Source of the DNA: Amycolatopsis eburnea
GTDB taxonomy: Bacteria > Actinomycetota > Actinomycetes > Mycobacteriales > Pseudonocardiaceae
Assembly (NCBI RefSeq): GCF_003937945.1
Contig: NZ_RSEC01000061.1
Span: 248,001 to 312,000, forward strand
Direction: 5' to 3'
Length of the DNA: 64,000 nt
Shown here: piece by piece, positions 34,690 to 42,740 of the stretch
Numbering within the stretch: the first letter of the stretch is position 1
Layout of the letters: each line of letters starts with the position of its first letter
Notes under the pieces: model-generated
The model's input: the letters and a program-made list of their open reading frames with translations, nothing else
What the model was told of the DNA's origin: nothing
The model's database searches: none
Translations under genes and position numbers: made by a program

Positions 34690-35367
34690 ATGCGCGGTCG
34701 CCGGGAAGTCCGTGGCCGGCCGCGGACCGTGGCCGGTGGCGTTCCGGAACCCGCCTACCCCGTGCGGGTCCCGGTCGTCGCCCTCGTCGCCTCCGCCGGC
34801 GGGCTGGACGCGCTGTCCGAGGTGCTCGGGCCGCTGCCGGCGGGCCTGCCGGCGGCGGTGCTCGTCGCGCAGCACCTGGACCCGAGCCGGCCGAGCGGGC
34901 TGGCGCCGATCCTCGACGCGCGCACCGCGCTGCGCGTCGCGGAAGCCGTGGACGGCGACGAACTGACGCCCGGCACCGTGCTGGTCGCGCCGGCGGCCCG
35001 GCACCTGCTGGTCACCCCGGCGGCCCGGATCGGGCTGCTGGACACCGGCGCGCTGCCCCCGGCGCGGCCTTCGGCGGACCTGCTGCTGGCGACGCTCGCC
35101 GTCACCTGCGGTCCCCGCGCGCTCGCCGTCGTCCTGACCGGAAAGGGGACCGACGGCCAGGCGGGGATCCGCGCGGTCGTCCGCTGCGGGGGCACCGTCT
35201 TCGCCCAGGACGAAGCCACGTCCGCGCAGTTCGGGATGCCGGGTGCCGCGATCCTCACCGGGCATGGTCCACACCGTGCTGCCGCTGCCGGAACTCGCGG
35301 GGGCCGTCCGGGCGCACGTCGGGCACCCCACGGGTTTAAGCCGGCCGACGGGGGCTACTCGTCGTAA
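34690..35367 (+). CDS. CheB-type methylesterase domain protein with apparent C-terminal frameshift
   Basis: The reading frame gives 225 residues. A CheB methylesterase core has the catalytic S (ASAGGLDAL), H (VAQHLDPSR) and D (LTGKGTDGQAG). After GMPGAAILTG the frame becomes Arg/Gly-rich nonsense, while the +1 frame from 35264 continues the family's usual end (VHTVLPLPELAGAVRAHV) and stops at 35401. One extra G near 35261-35263 would explain this. It lacks the receiver domain of chemotaxis CheB. It may work with the CheB-, STAS/ATPase- and CheR-type proteins just downstream. Confidence 0.75.
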   Translation: MRGRREVRGRPRTVAGGVPEPAYPVRVPVVALVASAGGLDALSEVLGPLPAGLPAAVLVAQHLDPSRPSGLAPILDARTALRVAEAVDGDELTPGTVLVAPAARHLLVTPAARIGLLDTGALPPARPSADLLLATLAVTCGPRALAVVLTGKGTDGQAGIRAVVRCGGTVFAQDEATSAQFGMPGAAILTGHGPHRAAAAGTRGGRPGARRAPHGFKPADGGYSS

Positions 35368-35416
35368 CGGCCCGGCTCGGCTACCGTGGAGCCGCAGGTA
35401 AGAGGAGGTGGACGCC

Positions 35417-36436
35417 GTGCCGCCCTTCCGGCGTGACCTCGTGGTCGTCGGTGCTTCGGCCGGCGGTGTCGAGGCGCTGCGCGCCCTCGTGTCCGGGCTG
35501 CCCGACGACTTCCCGGCGGCCGTCCTGATCACCATGCACATCGCCGCGCGGGCGCACAGCGCGCTGCCCCGGATCCTCGGCAACGCGGGCCGGCTGCCCG
35601 CTCGGTCGGCGTGTCACGGCGAGGCCATCGAGCCCGGCACGGTCTACGTCGCGCCGCCGGACCGGCACCTGCTGACCGAAGACGGCTGCCTGGTCCTGTC
35701 GCAGGGACCGACCGAGAACGGCCACCGGCCGGCGGTCAACGCCCTGTTCCGGTCGGCCGCGCTGTCGGGCGGACCGCGCGTGGTCGGGGTCGTGCTGTCG
35801 GGCGTGCTGGACGACGGGGCCGCGGGCCTGCGCGCGATCGTGGACCAGGGCGGTGCCGCCGTGGTCCAGGACCCGGCGGACGCGCTCTACAGCGGCATGC
35901 CGGAGAACGCGCTGTCCCTGGTGGACACCGCGTACCCGGCCCGCGCCGCCGACCTCGGCGAGGTGCTCGACAAGCTGGTCCGGATGCCGCTGGACCCGGC
36001 GGGGGCCGGGCCGCCGTCCGACGTCCTCCTGCTGGAGGACCGGATCGCCAGGGACGGCGTGCGGGCGGGGGCGCTCAAACCCGCCGAACGGAACCTCGCC
36101 ACGGACTTCGCCTGCCCCGACTGCGAGGGCCCGCTCACCGAGATCGACCCGGCCGGCCGGTACCGCTGCCGGATCGGGCACGCCTGGTCGGCCGAAGCCC
36201 TGCTCGCCGCGCAGGAGGACGAGTTCCGCCTCGCGCTGCAGCGGGCTTTGCGCGCGCTCGACGAGAAGGCGGCGCTGGCCGGCAAGCTGGCCGCGCAGAC
36301 CGGTCGCGGGCAGCCGCGCGGGCTGGCGGAGCGCTACGCCGCGTCCGCCCGCGAAGCCGCCGGCGCCGCGGAGACATTGCGCCGCTTCCTGCTGCGCGCG
36401 GTCGTGGAGGACGACGAAGCGCGGGGGCGGGCATGA
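35417..36436 (+). CDS. CheB-type methylesterase with zinc-ribbon-like C-terminal region
   Basis: The 339-residue protein has an intact CheB catalytic domain (about 5-190): S in GASAGGVEAL, H in ITMHIAARAHS, D in LSGVLDDGAAGLRA. A C-terminal region follows with CPDC...YRCRIGHAW, resembling a zinc ribbon, and then a helical tail. There is no receiver domain, so activity is probably not controlled by a CheA phosphorelay. The GTG at 35417 has GAGGAGG about 9 nt upstream. It is coupled to the STAS/ATPase gene by an ATGA overlap. Confidence 0.88.
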   Translation: MPPFRRDLVVVGASAGGVEALRALVSGLPDDFPAAVLITMHIAARAHSALPRILGNAGRLPARSACHGEAIEPGTVYVAPPDRHLLTEDGCLVLSQGPTENGHRPAVNALFRSAALSGGPRVVGVVLSGVLDDGAAGLRAIVDQGGAAVVQDPADALYSGMPENALSLVDTAYPARAADLGEVLDKLVRMPLDPAGAGPPSDVLLLEDRIARDGVRAGALKPAERNLATDFACPDCEGPLTEIDPAGRYRCRIGHAWSAEALLAAQEDEFRLALQRALRALDEKAALAGKLAAQTGRGQPRGLAERYAASAREAAGAAETLRRFLLRAVVEDDEARGRA

Positions 36437-37197
36437 CCGGCTCCGTGGTGAACCTGGCCGTCGACCGCATCGAGGAGGCGACCCTGGTGACGGTTTCCGG
36501 CGAGCTGGACACCGGCTCGTACCCGGTGTTGCGCGACGGCTTGCTCAAGATCGCGACGGACGCCCCCGAAGGACTGGTGGCAGACATCCGGGCGCTGCGG
36601 ATCCACGACCCCGCGCTGGCGAGCGTCTTCCCGCTGATCGCCATGCGGATCGGGGACTGGCCGGGCATCCCGTTCACGCTGGTGGCCGCCGAGCCCGGCC
36701 ACCGGGCGCTGCTGAACCGCCACGTCGTCGACCGCTACCTGCCGGTCCGCGACGACCTGACCGGGGCGGTGGCGGCACTGGACCACCCGGTGCGCCGGCG
36801 GAGCGAACGCACCTTCCCCCGGACCGAGGGCAGTTCGGCGCTGGTCCGCGAGTTCGTCACCGGCAGGCTGGCGCAGTGGGGCGTCCCCGAACTCGCCGAA
36901 GACGCCCGCTTCGTCGCCACCGAACTGGTGGAGAACGTCCTGAAGCACACCGTCTCGGAACCGCGCCTGCGCCTCGACCTCCGCCGCGGCGTGTGCACGG
37001 TCGCGGTGGCGGACCAGGACGCGCGCCCGGCCGTGCTGCTCGAACGGCTTTCCCCCTTCGAACCCGGCATGGGGCTGAAGCTCGTCGCGCAGCTGGCCCG
37101 CACGTGGGGGTGCAGCCGGTCGTGGGCCGGCGGGAAGGTCGTCTGGGCCGTTCTCGTCCGGCGTCCCCGAACCAGCGGTGGCGGTTCCGCCGGGTAG
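36433..37197 (+). CDS. STAS domain fused to HATPase (anti-sigma-factor kinase type)
   Basis: The 254-residue protein joins an anti-sigma-antagonist-like STAS domain (about 5-115) to an RsbW/SpoIIAB-like ATP-binding domain (about 130-245; N-box ELVENVLKHT with N168, G-box GMGLKLVAQL). These two modules are usually separate proteins that switch each other by phosphorylation. In the STAS half the usual phosphorylated DSSG is replaced by HDPAL, so the switch may be altered. The ATG overlaps the upstream CheB stop. A partner sigma factor is not seen in the window. Confidence 0.82.
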   Translation: MTGSVVNLAVDRIEEATLVTVSGELDTGSYPVLRDGLLKIATDAPEGLVADIRALRIHDPALASVFPLIAMRIGDWPGIPFTLVAAEPGHRALLNRHVVDRYLPVRDDLTGAVAALDHPVRRRSERTFPRTEGSSALVREFVTGRLAQWGVPELAEDARFVATELVENVLKHTVSEPRLRLDLRRGVCTVAVADQDARPAVLLERLSPFEPGMGLKLVAQLARTWGCSRSWAGGKVVWAVLVRRPRTSGGGSAG

Positions 37198-37208
37198 CGT
37201 GTCGGATC

Positions 37209-39068
37209 GTGAGCGAGCCCAAGGAACCCAACGGCGAGTTCGAGTCCGTGCTGACCTACCTCAAGGAGTCGCGGGGCTTCGACTTCACCGGGTACAAGCG
37301 GAGCAGCCTGATGCGCCGGGTCCGCCGCCGGATGAGCCAGGTGGAGATCGACAGCTACGCGGACTACATCGACCAGTTGCAGGTCAACGCCGACGAGTTC
37401 GTCGCGCTGTTCAACACCATCCTGATCAACGTGACCGGGTTCTTCCGCGACCCCGACGCGTGGGAGTACGTGCGGGAGCAGGTGCTGCCCGCGCTGCTCG
37501 CCGAGCGCAGCCCCGAAGAGCCGATCCGCGTGTGGAGCGCCGGCTGCGCGGGCGGGCAGGAGGCCTACAGCCTGGCGATGCTCTTCGCCGACGCGCTCGG
37601 GATCGAGGCGTTCCGGCAGCGGGTGAAGATCTACGCCACCGACGTCGACGACGAAGCGCTGGCGCAGGCCCGGCACGCGGCCTACACCCCGGCCGAGGTC
37701 GAAGGGCTCACCGAAGCCCAGCTGGAGCAGTACTTCGAGCTGCAGGGCAGCCGGTACTGCTTCCGCAAGGACCTGCGCCGGTCGGTCATCTTCGGGCGCA
37801 ACGACCTGGTGCAGGACGCGCCGATCTCCCGGATCGACCTGCTGGTCTGCCGCAACACGCTGATGTACTTCAACGCCGAGACGCAGACGAAGGTCCTGGA
37901 GCGGTTCCACTTCGCGCTCGCGCCCCGCGGCGTGCTGTTCCTCGGCAAGGCCGAGATGCTGCTCTCGCACGCCCGGATCTTCGAGCCGCTGGACCTCAAG
38001 CGGCGGGTCTTCCGCAAGGCGATCAATTCCCCGATCAGCTTCAACCACTTCGTTTCCCACGGCTTCCCGCAGCGGCGCAGCCAGGACATCTCCGGTCTCG
38101 AAGGGCTGCGGGAGCACGCTTTCTCGGCGAGCCCGGTCGCCCAGATCGTGGTCACCGAAGACGAGACGACGGCGCTGATCAACTCGCAGGCGGAAGTCGC
38201 GTTCGGACTGTCCGAACGCGACATCGGGCGGCCGCTGCGCGACCTGGACGTCTCCTACCGGCCGGTGGCGCTGCGCGCGTACGTCGAGCAGGCCCGCCTG
38301 GAACGCCGGTCGCTGCGGATCAAGGACGTCGAGTGGCGCCGGGCCGGCGAGACCGTGTGGTACGAGGTGCACGTCAACCCGCTGGTGAACAACGCCAAGA
38401 CGCTGCTCGGCGTCTCGGTGGTGTTCCACGACGTGAGCTGGGCGCGCCAGCTGCTGATCGAGCTGGAGCACACGAACCGGCAGCTGGAGTCGGCGTACGA
38501 GGAACTGCAGTCGACGAACGAAGAGCTCGAAACCACCAACGAGGAACTCCAGTCCACAGTGGAGGAACTGGAGACGACCAACGAAGAGCTCCAGTCCACC
38601 AACGAGGAACTGGAGACGATGAACGAGGAGCTGCAGTCGACCAACGACGAGCTGCAGACGATCAACGACGCGCTGCGCGAGCGCAGCCTCGACCTCGACG
38701 AGGTGAACGAGTTCCTCGAGTCGGTGCTCACCTCGATCCGGGCCGGCATCGTCGTGATCGACTCCGAGATGCGGATCAAGGCGTGGAACCGCGGCGCGGA
38801 AGACCTCTGGGGCGTGCGGCGGGAGGAGGCCGAGGGCACCCACCTGCTGAACCTGGACATCGGCCTGCCGGTGGGGGAGGTGCGCCCGGTGGTGCGCGAG
38901 GCGCTGGCCGACCCGGCCTACCACGGCGAGCTGACCCTGCACGCCATCAACCGCCGCGGGCGCGCGGCGGTCGTCCGGCTGCTCTGCGGGGCGTTGCGCG
39001 GCTCGACGGGCGAGAGCCAGGGCGCCCTGCTGATGATGGAGGAAACGAAGGCCGACCCGGCCGGGTGA
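37209..39068 (+). CDS. CheR methyltransferase-PAS-coiled coil-PAS signalling protein
   Basis: The 619-residue protein has a CheR domain (about 5-270), with SAM-binding VWSAGCAGGQEAYSLAM, VKIYATDVDDEAL and DLLVCRNTLMYF. A PAS-like domain follows (about 300-415), then a regular coiled coil (about 420-500) made of alternating EELQSTNEELETTNE-type units, and a second PAS domain (about 505-610). It should methylate a Glu side chain on a partner, opposed by the CheB proteins upstream, with PAS sensing. The GTG at 37209 lies 11 bp after the previous stop. There are no receptor or flagellar genes nearby, so the system is probably not chemotaxis. Confidence 0.9.
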   Translation: MSEPKEPNGEFESVLTYLKESRGFDFTGYKRSSLMRRVRRRMSQVEIDSYADYIDQLQVNADEFVALFNTILINVTGFFRDPDAWEYVREQVLPALLAERSPEEPIRVWSAGCAGGQEAYSLAMLFADALGIEAFRQRVKIYATDVDDEALAQARHAAYTPAEVEGLTEAQLEQYFELQGSRYCFRKDLRRSVIFGRNDLVQDAPISRIDLLVCRNTLMYFNAETQTKVLERFHFALAPRGVLFLGKAEMLLSHARIFEPLDLKRRVFRKAINSPISFNHFVSHGFPQRRSQDISGLEGLREHAFSASPVAQIVVTEDETTALINSQAEVAFGLSERDIGRPLRDLDVSYRPVALRAYVEQARLERRSLRIKDVEWRRAGETVWYEVHVNPLVNNAKTLLGVSVVFHDVSWARQLLIELEHTNRQLESAYEELQSTNEELETTNEELQSTVEELETTNEELQSTNEELETMNEELQSTNDELQTINDALRERSLDLDEVNEFLESVLTSIRAGIVVIDSEMRIKAWNRGAEDLWGVRREEAEGTHLLNLDIGLPVGEVRPVVREALADPAYHGELTLHAINRRGRAAVVRLLCGALRGSTGESQGALLMMEETKADPAG

Positions 39069-39089
39069 ACCCCGGCCGGGCGGGCGCCG

Positions 39090-40742
39090 CTACTTCGTCA
39101 GCGGCGCGATCCGCGCGAGGACCTCGTCGCGGCCCAGCGCCTGGCTGATCGCGTGCAGGTCCGGGCTGCGCGTGGAGCCCGACAGCGCGATGCGGATGAT
39201 CTGCGACGCCTCGCGGATCGAGCCCGGGAACGCGCCGGGGTCCTTCTTGAATTCCTTGGCGTTGCGGGCGAAGCCGTGCTTGGCCGCCACCGCGCGGATC
39301 TGGTCGAACCACTCGCCGCCGTCTTCGAGCTGCTGGTAGCCCTCGGCGAAGTCGCGGGCGACCGCCTGGACGACCGCCGGGTCGACGCCGAGGGCGGCGA
39401 TGCGCTCGTCGGCCGCGCCCGTGACCGCCGCGTGCAGCTGCGGGAAGAAGAACCCGTAGACGGCGCGGAACTCGCTCCACTTCTTCAGGTCCTTGCGCGG
39501 GTTCTCGGCGCCGTCGCGCTCGACGGCGAGGGCCCGCAGCGCGAGTTCGGGCTCGGCGTCGAGGACCGCCAGCAGCTCCTTGTCGAACTGCTCGGCCCAG
39601 GTGCGGACCGCGTCGAGGATCGCCGCGCCGGAGAGCGTCGCGATGTGGTCGGCGGAGATGTCGTCGAGCTTGACCAGGTCGACGAGCGGGCCGGCCACGC
39701 CGCACTCGGCGAGGTTGATCGGCTCGGTGAGCGCCTGCTCGAGCGGCAGCTCGGCGAGCCGGCCGTTGGCCAGGCCGCGCAGGTAGTAGAGGACGGCCTC
39801 GGTGGGGTAACCGGCTTCGATGTAGAAGTCGACGGACGCCTCCGGGTCCTTCCGCTTGGACAGCTTGCGCTTGGACCCGCCCTCCTGCTTCATCAGCGGC
39901 GCGATGTGCGCGTAGGTGATCGGCTCGAAGCCCAGCGCGTCGAACAGCTGCTGGTGCACCGGGACCGACGAGATCCACTCGTCGCCGCGGATCACCAGGT
40001 TGACCCGCATGAGGTGGTCGTCGACGGCGTGCGCGAAGTGGTAGGTCGGCAGCCGCGGGCTCTGGTCGGAGCTCTTGAGGATGACGACGTCGTTGCGGTT
40101 GGCCTCGGCCTCCAGCGGCCCGCGGATGGCGTCGGTGAACCGGGCCCGCGCGCCGGTGTCGTCCGGGGCGCGGAACCGCACGACGTACGGGGCGCCCGCG
40201 TCGAGCTTGGCCTGGACGTCGGCCGGGTCGGCGTCGCGCCAGATCGCCCAGCTGCCGTAGTACCCGGTGGGCAGCTTGGTGGCCTGCTGCCGCTGGGTGA
40301 TGGCGGCCAGCTCGTCCTTGGTGGCGAAGTCGAGGTACGCCTTGCCTTCGCGGAGCAGCTCGCGCACGTAGCTGAGGTAGATGTGTTCGCGGGCCGACTG
40401 CTGGTAGGGCCCGTAGTCGCCGCCGCGCTCGATGTCCTCGTCGGCGGCGAGGTGGAAGTAGCGGAAGCCGCGCTCGAACTGCGCGACGGCGCCTTCGACC
40501 TCGCGCGACTGGTCGGTGTCCTCGACCCGCACCAGGTAGCGGCCGCCGGAGCGGCGGGCGACGTCCTGGTCGATGGTCGCGGTGTAGATGCCGCCGATGT
40601 GCACGAACCCGGTCGGGGACGGGCCGAAGCGCGTGACCAGCGCGCCTTCGGGCAGCTGCCGGGCGGGGTAGCGCTCCTCCCAGTGCCCTGGCTCGGGCAG
40701 GTCGGCGGGGAAGAGGGCGTCGATGACCGCTCGGTCCAGCAT
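39090..40742 (-). CDS. gltX: Glutamyl-tRNA synthetase, divergent HIGG-type
   Basis: The 550-residue class I synthetase shows the nucleotide-binding SPTGFVHIGG (HIGH box read as HIGG) and the KMSKS-like KLSKRKD. Expected GluRS segments such as VRVEDTDQSREVEGA and NDVVILKSSDQSPRLPTYH are present. At 550 residues it is longer than the usual actinobacterial GltX (about 490), and the HIGG-type N-terminus resembles, from memory, the GluRS variant of Clostridia. It may be a second, acquired copy. The ATG at 40742 follows GGGAGAAC. A hairpin-forming repeat lies in the leader at 40785-40814. Confidence 0.85.
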   Translation of the reverse strand: MLDRAVIDALFPADLPEPGHWEERYPARQLPEGALVTRFGPSPTGFVHIGGIYTATIDQDVARRSGGRYLVRVEDTDQSREVEGAVAQFERGFRYFHLAADEDIERGGDYGPYQQSAREHIYLSYVRELLREGKAYLDFATKDELAAITQRQQATKLPTGYYGSWAIWRDADPADVQAKLDAGAPYVVRFRAPDDTGARARFTDAIRGPLEAEANRNDVVILKSSDQSPRLPTYHFAHAVDDHLMRVNLVIRGDEWISSVPVHQQLFDALGFEPITYAHIAPLMKQEGGSKRKLSKRKDPEASVDFYIEAGYPTEAVLYYLRGLANGRLAELPLEQALTEPINLAECGVAGPLVDLVKLDDISADHIATLSGAAILDAVRTWAEQFDKELLAVLDAEPELALRALAVERDGAENPRKDLKKWSEFRAVYGFFFPQLHAAVTGAADERIAALGVDPAVVQAVARDFAEGYQQLEDGGEWFDQIRAVAAKHGFARNAKEFKKDPGAFPGSIREASQIIRIALSGSTRSPDLHAISQALGRDEVLARIAPLTK

Positions 40743-40784
40743 GGGTTGTTCTCCCGTATCGTGGTGCACTTGCCCGCCGTTCGG

Positions 40785-40814
40785 CGTCGGCGATGGTGGT
40801 CGTTTTCGCCGACG
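40785..40814. promoter_or_regulatory. Hairpin in the gltX leader
   Basis: CGTCGGCGA (40785-40793) and TCGCCGACG (40806-40814) form a perfect 9-bp stem with a 12-nt loop, 43 bp before the gltX ATG. TAGGCT on the minus strand at 40823-40818 could be the -10 box, which would put the hairpin at the very 5' end of the transcript. No T-box features are visible. Confidence 0.4.
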
Positions 40815-40898
40815 ACGAGCCTAGCCGTCCGGCCCAGCGCCGCGGCCGGGCGGTCGTGAACCGGCGGCGGGGACGCCCTTTTGTGCTAGCTTCCCGGG

Positions 40899-41507
40899 AT
40901 GCGCGGTCGGTTTCCCTTCGCCAGGACGCTCTCGGCAGTGGCTTCGCTGCTGGTGTTCCCCCTGATCGCCCCGGCTCCGGCCGGCGCCGCGCCGCCGGGC
41001 CGCGAGTGCGCGACGCCGTCGATCGACCGGTACCAGCAGTGGCTCGCGAGCGGCGAAGGCACCACCGTCCCGGCGACCGGCAGCCTCCTGGTCCGCGACC
41101 ACCACCGGTACACGGCGAAGATCTCCTTCCTGAACGCCGAATGGCACGTCGCCGTCGTCTGGCTCGGGAACCAGTTCGAGGCCCAGGCTGACCTTTCGCA
41201 CTCGGCCGGGTTCTGGCTGACCTACCGGGCGACCGACGACCTCTACGTCCAGCTGCGCCCGACCTCGCACTGGAGCGGCGGCGACAAGTGGCTGACGCTG
41301 GTGCCGTCCACCCACGGGCGGCTGGTCACGAAGTTCTTCGGCTTCGCACCCGATCGGTGGACGTCGTTGCCCGAACTGGGCACCCCGCCGTATTCGTTCG
41401 CCTCGGCGCTGCCGGAGGCACGCGGGCTGGTGTTCGTCGGGAAGACGCCGAACGAGCTGGAGTTCCGCGGGCTGCGCGTCGACCACTACCGGCCGCCCTG
41501 CTCGTGA
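40899..41507 (+). CDS. Secreted protein of unknown function
   Basis: The 202-residue product has a clear signal peptide (1-30: Arg-rich start, LSAVASLLVFPLIAPAPAGAAP). The mature part of about 170 residues is rich in Trp and beta-strand, with two cysteines (REC near 37 and the final PPCS) likely forming a disulfide. The family is not recognised. TAGCTT at 40887 ends 6 nt before the ATG, suggesting a leaderless mRNA. The stop overlaps the DUF1905 start (GTGA). Confidence 0.8.
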   Translation: MRGRFPFARTLSAVASLLVFPLIAPAPAGAAPPGRECATPSIDRYQQWLASGEGTTVPATGSLLVRDHHRYTAKISFLNAEWHVAVVWLGNQFEAQADLSHSAGFWLTYRATDDLYVQLRPTSHWSGGDKWLTLVPSTHGRLVTKFFGFAPDRWTSLPELGTPPYSFASALPEARGLVFVGKTPNELEFRGLRVDHYRPPCS

Positions 41508-41806
41508 ACGTCGTCTTCGAAGCCGAGCTGTGGGAGTGGGACGCCCGGCGCACCGAAACCTGGACCTTCGTGAGCCTGCCCGCCGACGCGTCGGAAGACA
41601 TCCGGGAGCTCACCGCCGGGCCGCGGCGCGGGTTCGGCGCCGTACGCGTCCGGGTGAAAGTCGGCGGCACGGCTTGGCGGACGTCGATCTTCCCCGACAG
41701 CGCGCGCGGCGCCTACGTGCTGCCGGTCAAGCGGGCCGTCCGCGAAGCCGAAGGGCTCGAAATCGGGGACACCTGCGCGGTGTCGGTCGAGCTCGTCGAC
41801 TTCTGA
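41504..41806 (+). CDS. DUF1905-family small protein
   Basis: The 100-residue protein has the conserved pattern of DUF1905: FEAELWEWDA at the N-terminus, TWTFVSLPADASEDI, VRVKVGGTAWRTSIFPD and a closing YVLPVKRAVREAEGLEIGD. It is a beta-barrel-like domain of unknown biochemical role. The GTG start overlaps the preceding secreted-protein stop by 4 bp. Confidence 0.85.
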   Translation: MNVVFEAELWEWDARRTETWTFVSLPADASEDIRELTAGPRRGFGAVRVRVKVGGTAWRTSIFPDSARGAYVLPVKRAVREAEGLEIGDTCAVSVELVDF

Positions 41807-41893
41807 CCGCCGGGATCCGCCGAAACCGGATCGGCGCGCGGGCGGATCTGTCATGATGCGGACAACGGCACCCGTAATGCGCAAGGGAGACAC

Positions 41894-42391
41894 ATGTCCG
41901 CCCAGATGGACGAGCTGATCGCCCAGTTCGAAAACTTCCGGAGCAAGGTGCGGCAGGCCGAAGCCCGCTTCGCCGGCGTCGGTGACATGCAGGAGCGGGT
42001 TGCGCGCCTGGAGAGCACCGCCACTTCGCCGGACGGGACCGTCACCGTGGTCGCGGGGGCCGGCGGGACGGTCACCGACCTGCGGCTGACCGCCGGGGCC
42101 ACGCGCGTCGAGCCGGGCCAGCTCGCCGCCACGATCATGGCGACCATCCGCCGGGCCGTGGCCGGGGCCGTGCAGCAGCAGGCCGGGATCGTCGACGAAG
42201 CCTTCGGGGACGCGTTCGGCGTCGACGTCTCCGGGCAGGTCCGCGAAGCCCAGAGCGAGGCGTTCGGAACCGCGGCGCCCGAGCCCGCGTCGGAACCGCA
42301 GCCGCGGCAGCCGTCGCGGCCCGTCCGGCGGCCCGCCGCCGACGACGACGATGACGACTTCGGTCAGGGCCCCATCCTCCGCCGATCCTAG
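41894..42391 (+). CDS. YbaB/EbfC-like protein, ESX-associated type
   Basis: The 165-residue protein has an N-terminal helical YbaB/EbfC-like domain (about 1-110; MDELIAQFENFRSKVRQAEA, DGTVTVVAGAGGTVTDLRL) and a disordered acidic tail ending in DDDDDDFGQGP. Such proteins head ESX (type VII) cassettes in Pseudonocardiales. The ATG at 41894 follows AAGGGAGA. It is followed 10 bp on by a WXG100/EspC-like gene. Confidence 0.85.
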   Translation: MSAQMDELIAQFENFRSKVRQAEARFAGVGDMQERVARLESTATSPDGTVTVVAGAGGTVTDLRLTAGATRVEPGQLAATIMATIRRAVAGAVQQQAGIVDEAFGDAFGVDVSGQVREAQSEAFGTAAPEPASEPQPRQPSRPVRRPAADDDDDDFGQGPILRRS

Positions 42392-42401
42392 GGAAACCGC
42401 G

Positions 42402-42740
42402 ATGCCAGACGGAATACAGACGAACATCGGCGCGATCAACGCCTACGCCCGGCAGCTGCCCTTCTACGAGGGTGAAGCGGAGAAGTTCGGCGCCAAGATC
42501 GACGCGGCCGACGTGACGAACGAAGCCTGGGGCCTGATCGGCCTCTTCGCCAAGCAGGGCTACACCGAGCGCCTCGCCGAGCTGCGGTCGCTGCTGACCG
42601 ATCTCAAGGACGGCGTCGACGGCTTCACCACGAAGCTGACCAAGGCCGCGGAGATGTACCAGGGCATGGAAGACGCCGGCAAGATCGCCTTCGGGCGCTA
42701 CGAGGCGGAAATCGACGCGGTCGGGGGCCAGGGCGAATGA
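42402..42740 (+). CDS. WXG100/EspC-like ESX secretion-associated protein
   Basis: The 112-residue protein is two long helices with little else, the size and pattern of ESX-secreted EspC/WXG100 proteins (IQTNIGAINAYARQLPFYEG ... FTTKLTKAAEMYQGMEDAG). A turn with NEAWGLIG lies near the middle. The ATG at 42402 follows AGGGAAA. Its stop overlaps the next start (ATGA), so it is probably co-exported or complexed with that product. Confidence 0.8.
   Translation: MPDGIQTNIGAINAYARQLPFYEGEAEKFGAKIDAADVTNEAWGLIGLFAKQGYTERLAELRSLLTDLKDGVDGFTTKLTKAAEMYQGMEDAGKIAFGRYEAEIDAVGGQGE

Noticed and set aside
34674..35339. An alternative frame over the CheB-like gene.
   Set aside because: Its product is Arg/Gly-rich nonsense. 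The CheB catalytic motifs are in the frame starting at 34690.
40743..40898. T-box riboswitch upstream of the glutamyl-tRNA synthetase.
   Set aside because: The leader is too short. Only one hairpin is seen and no T-box or specifier loop sequence.
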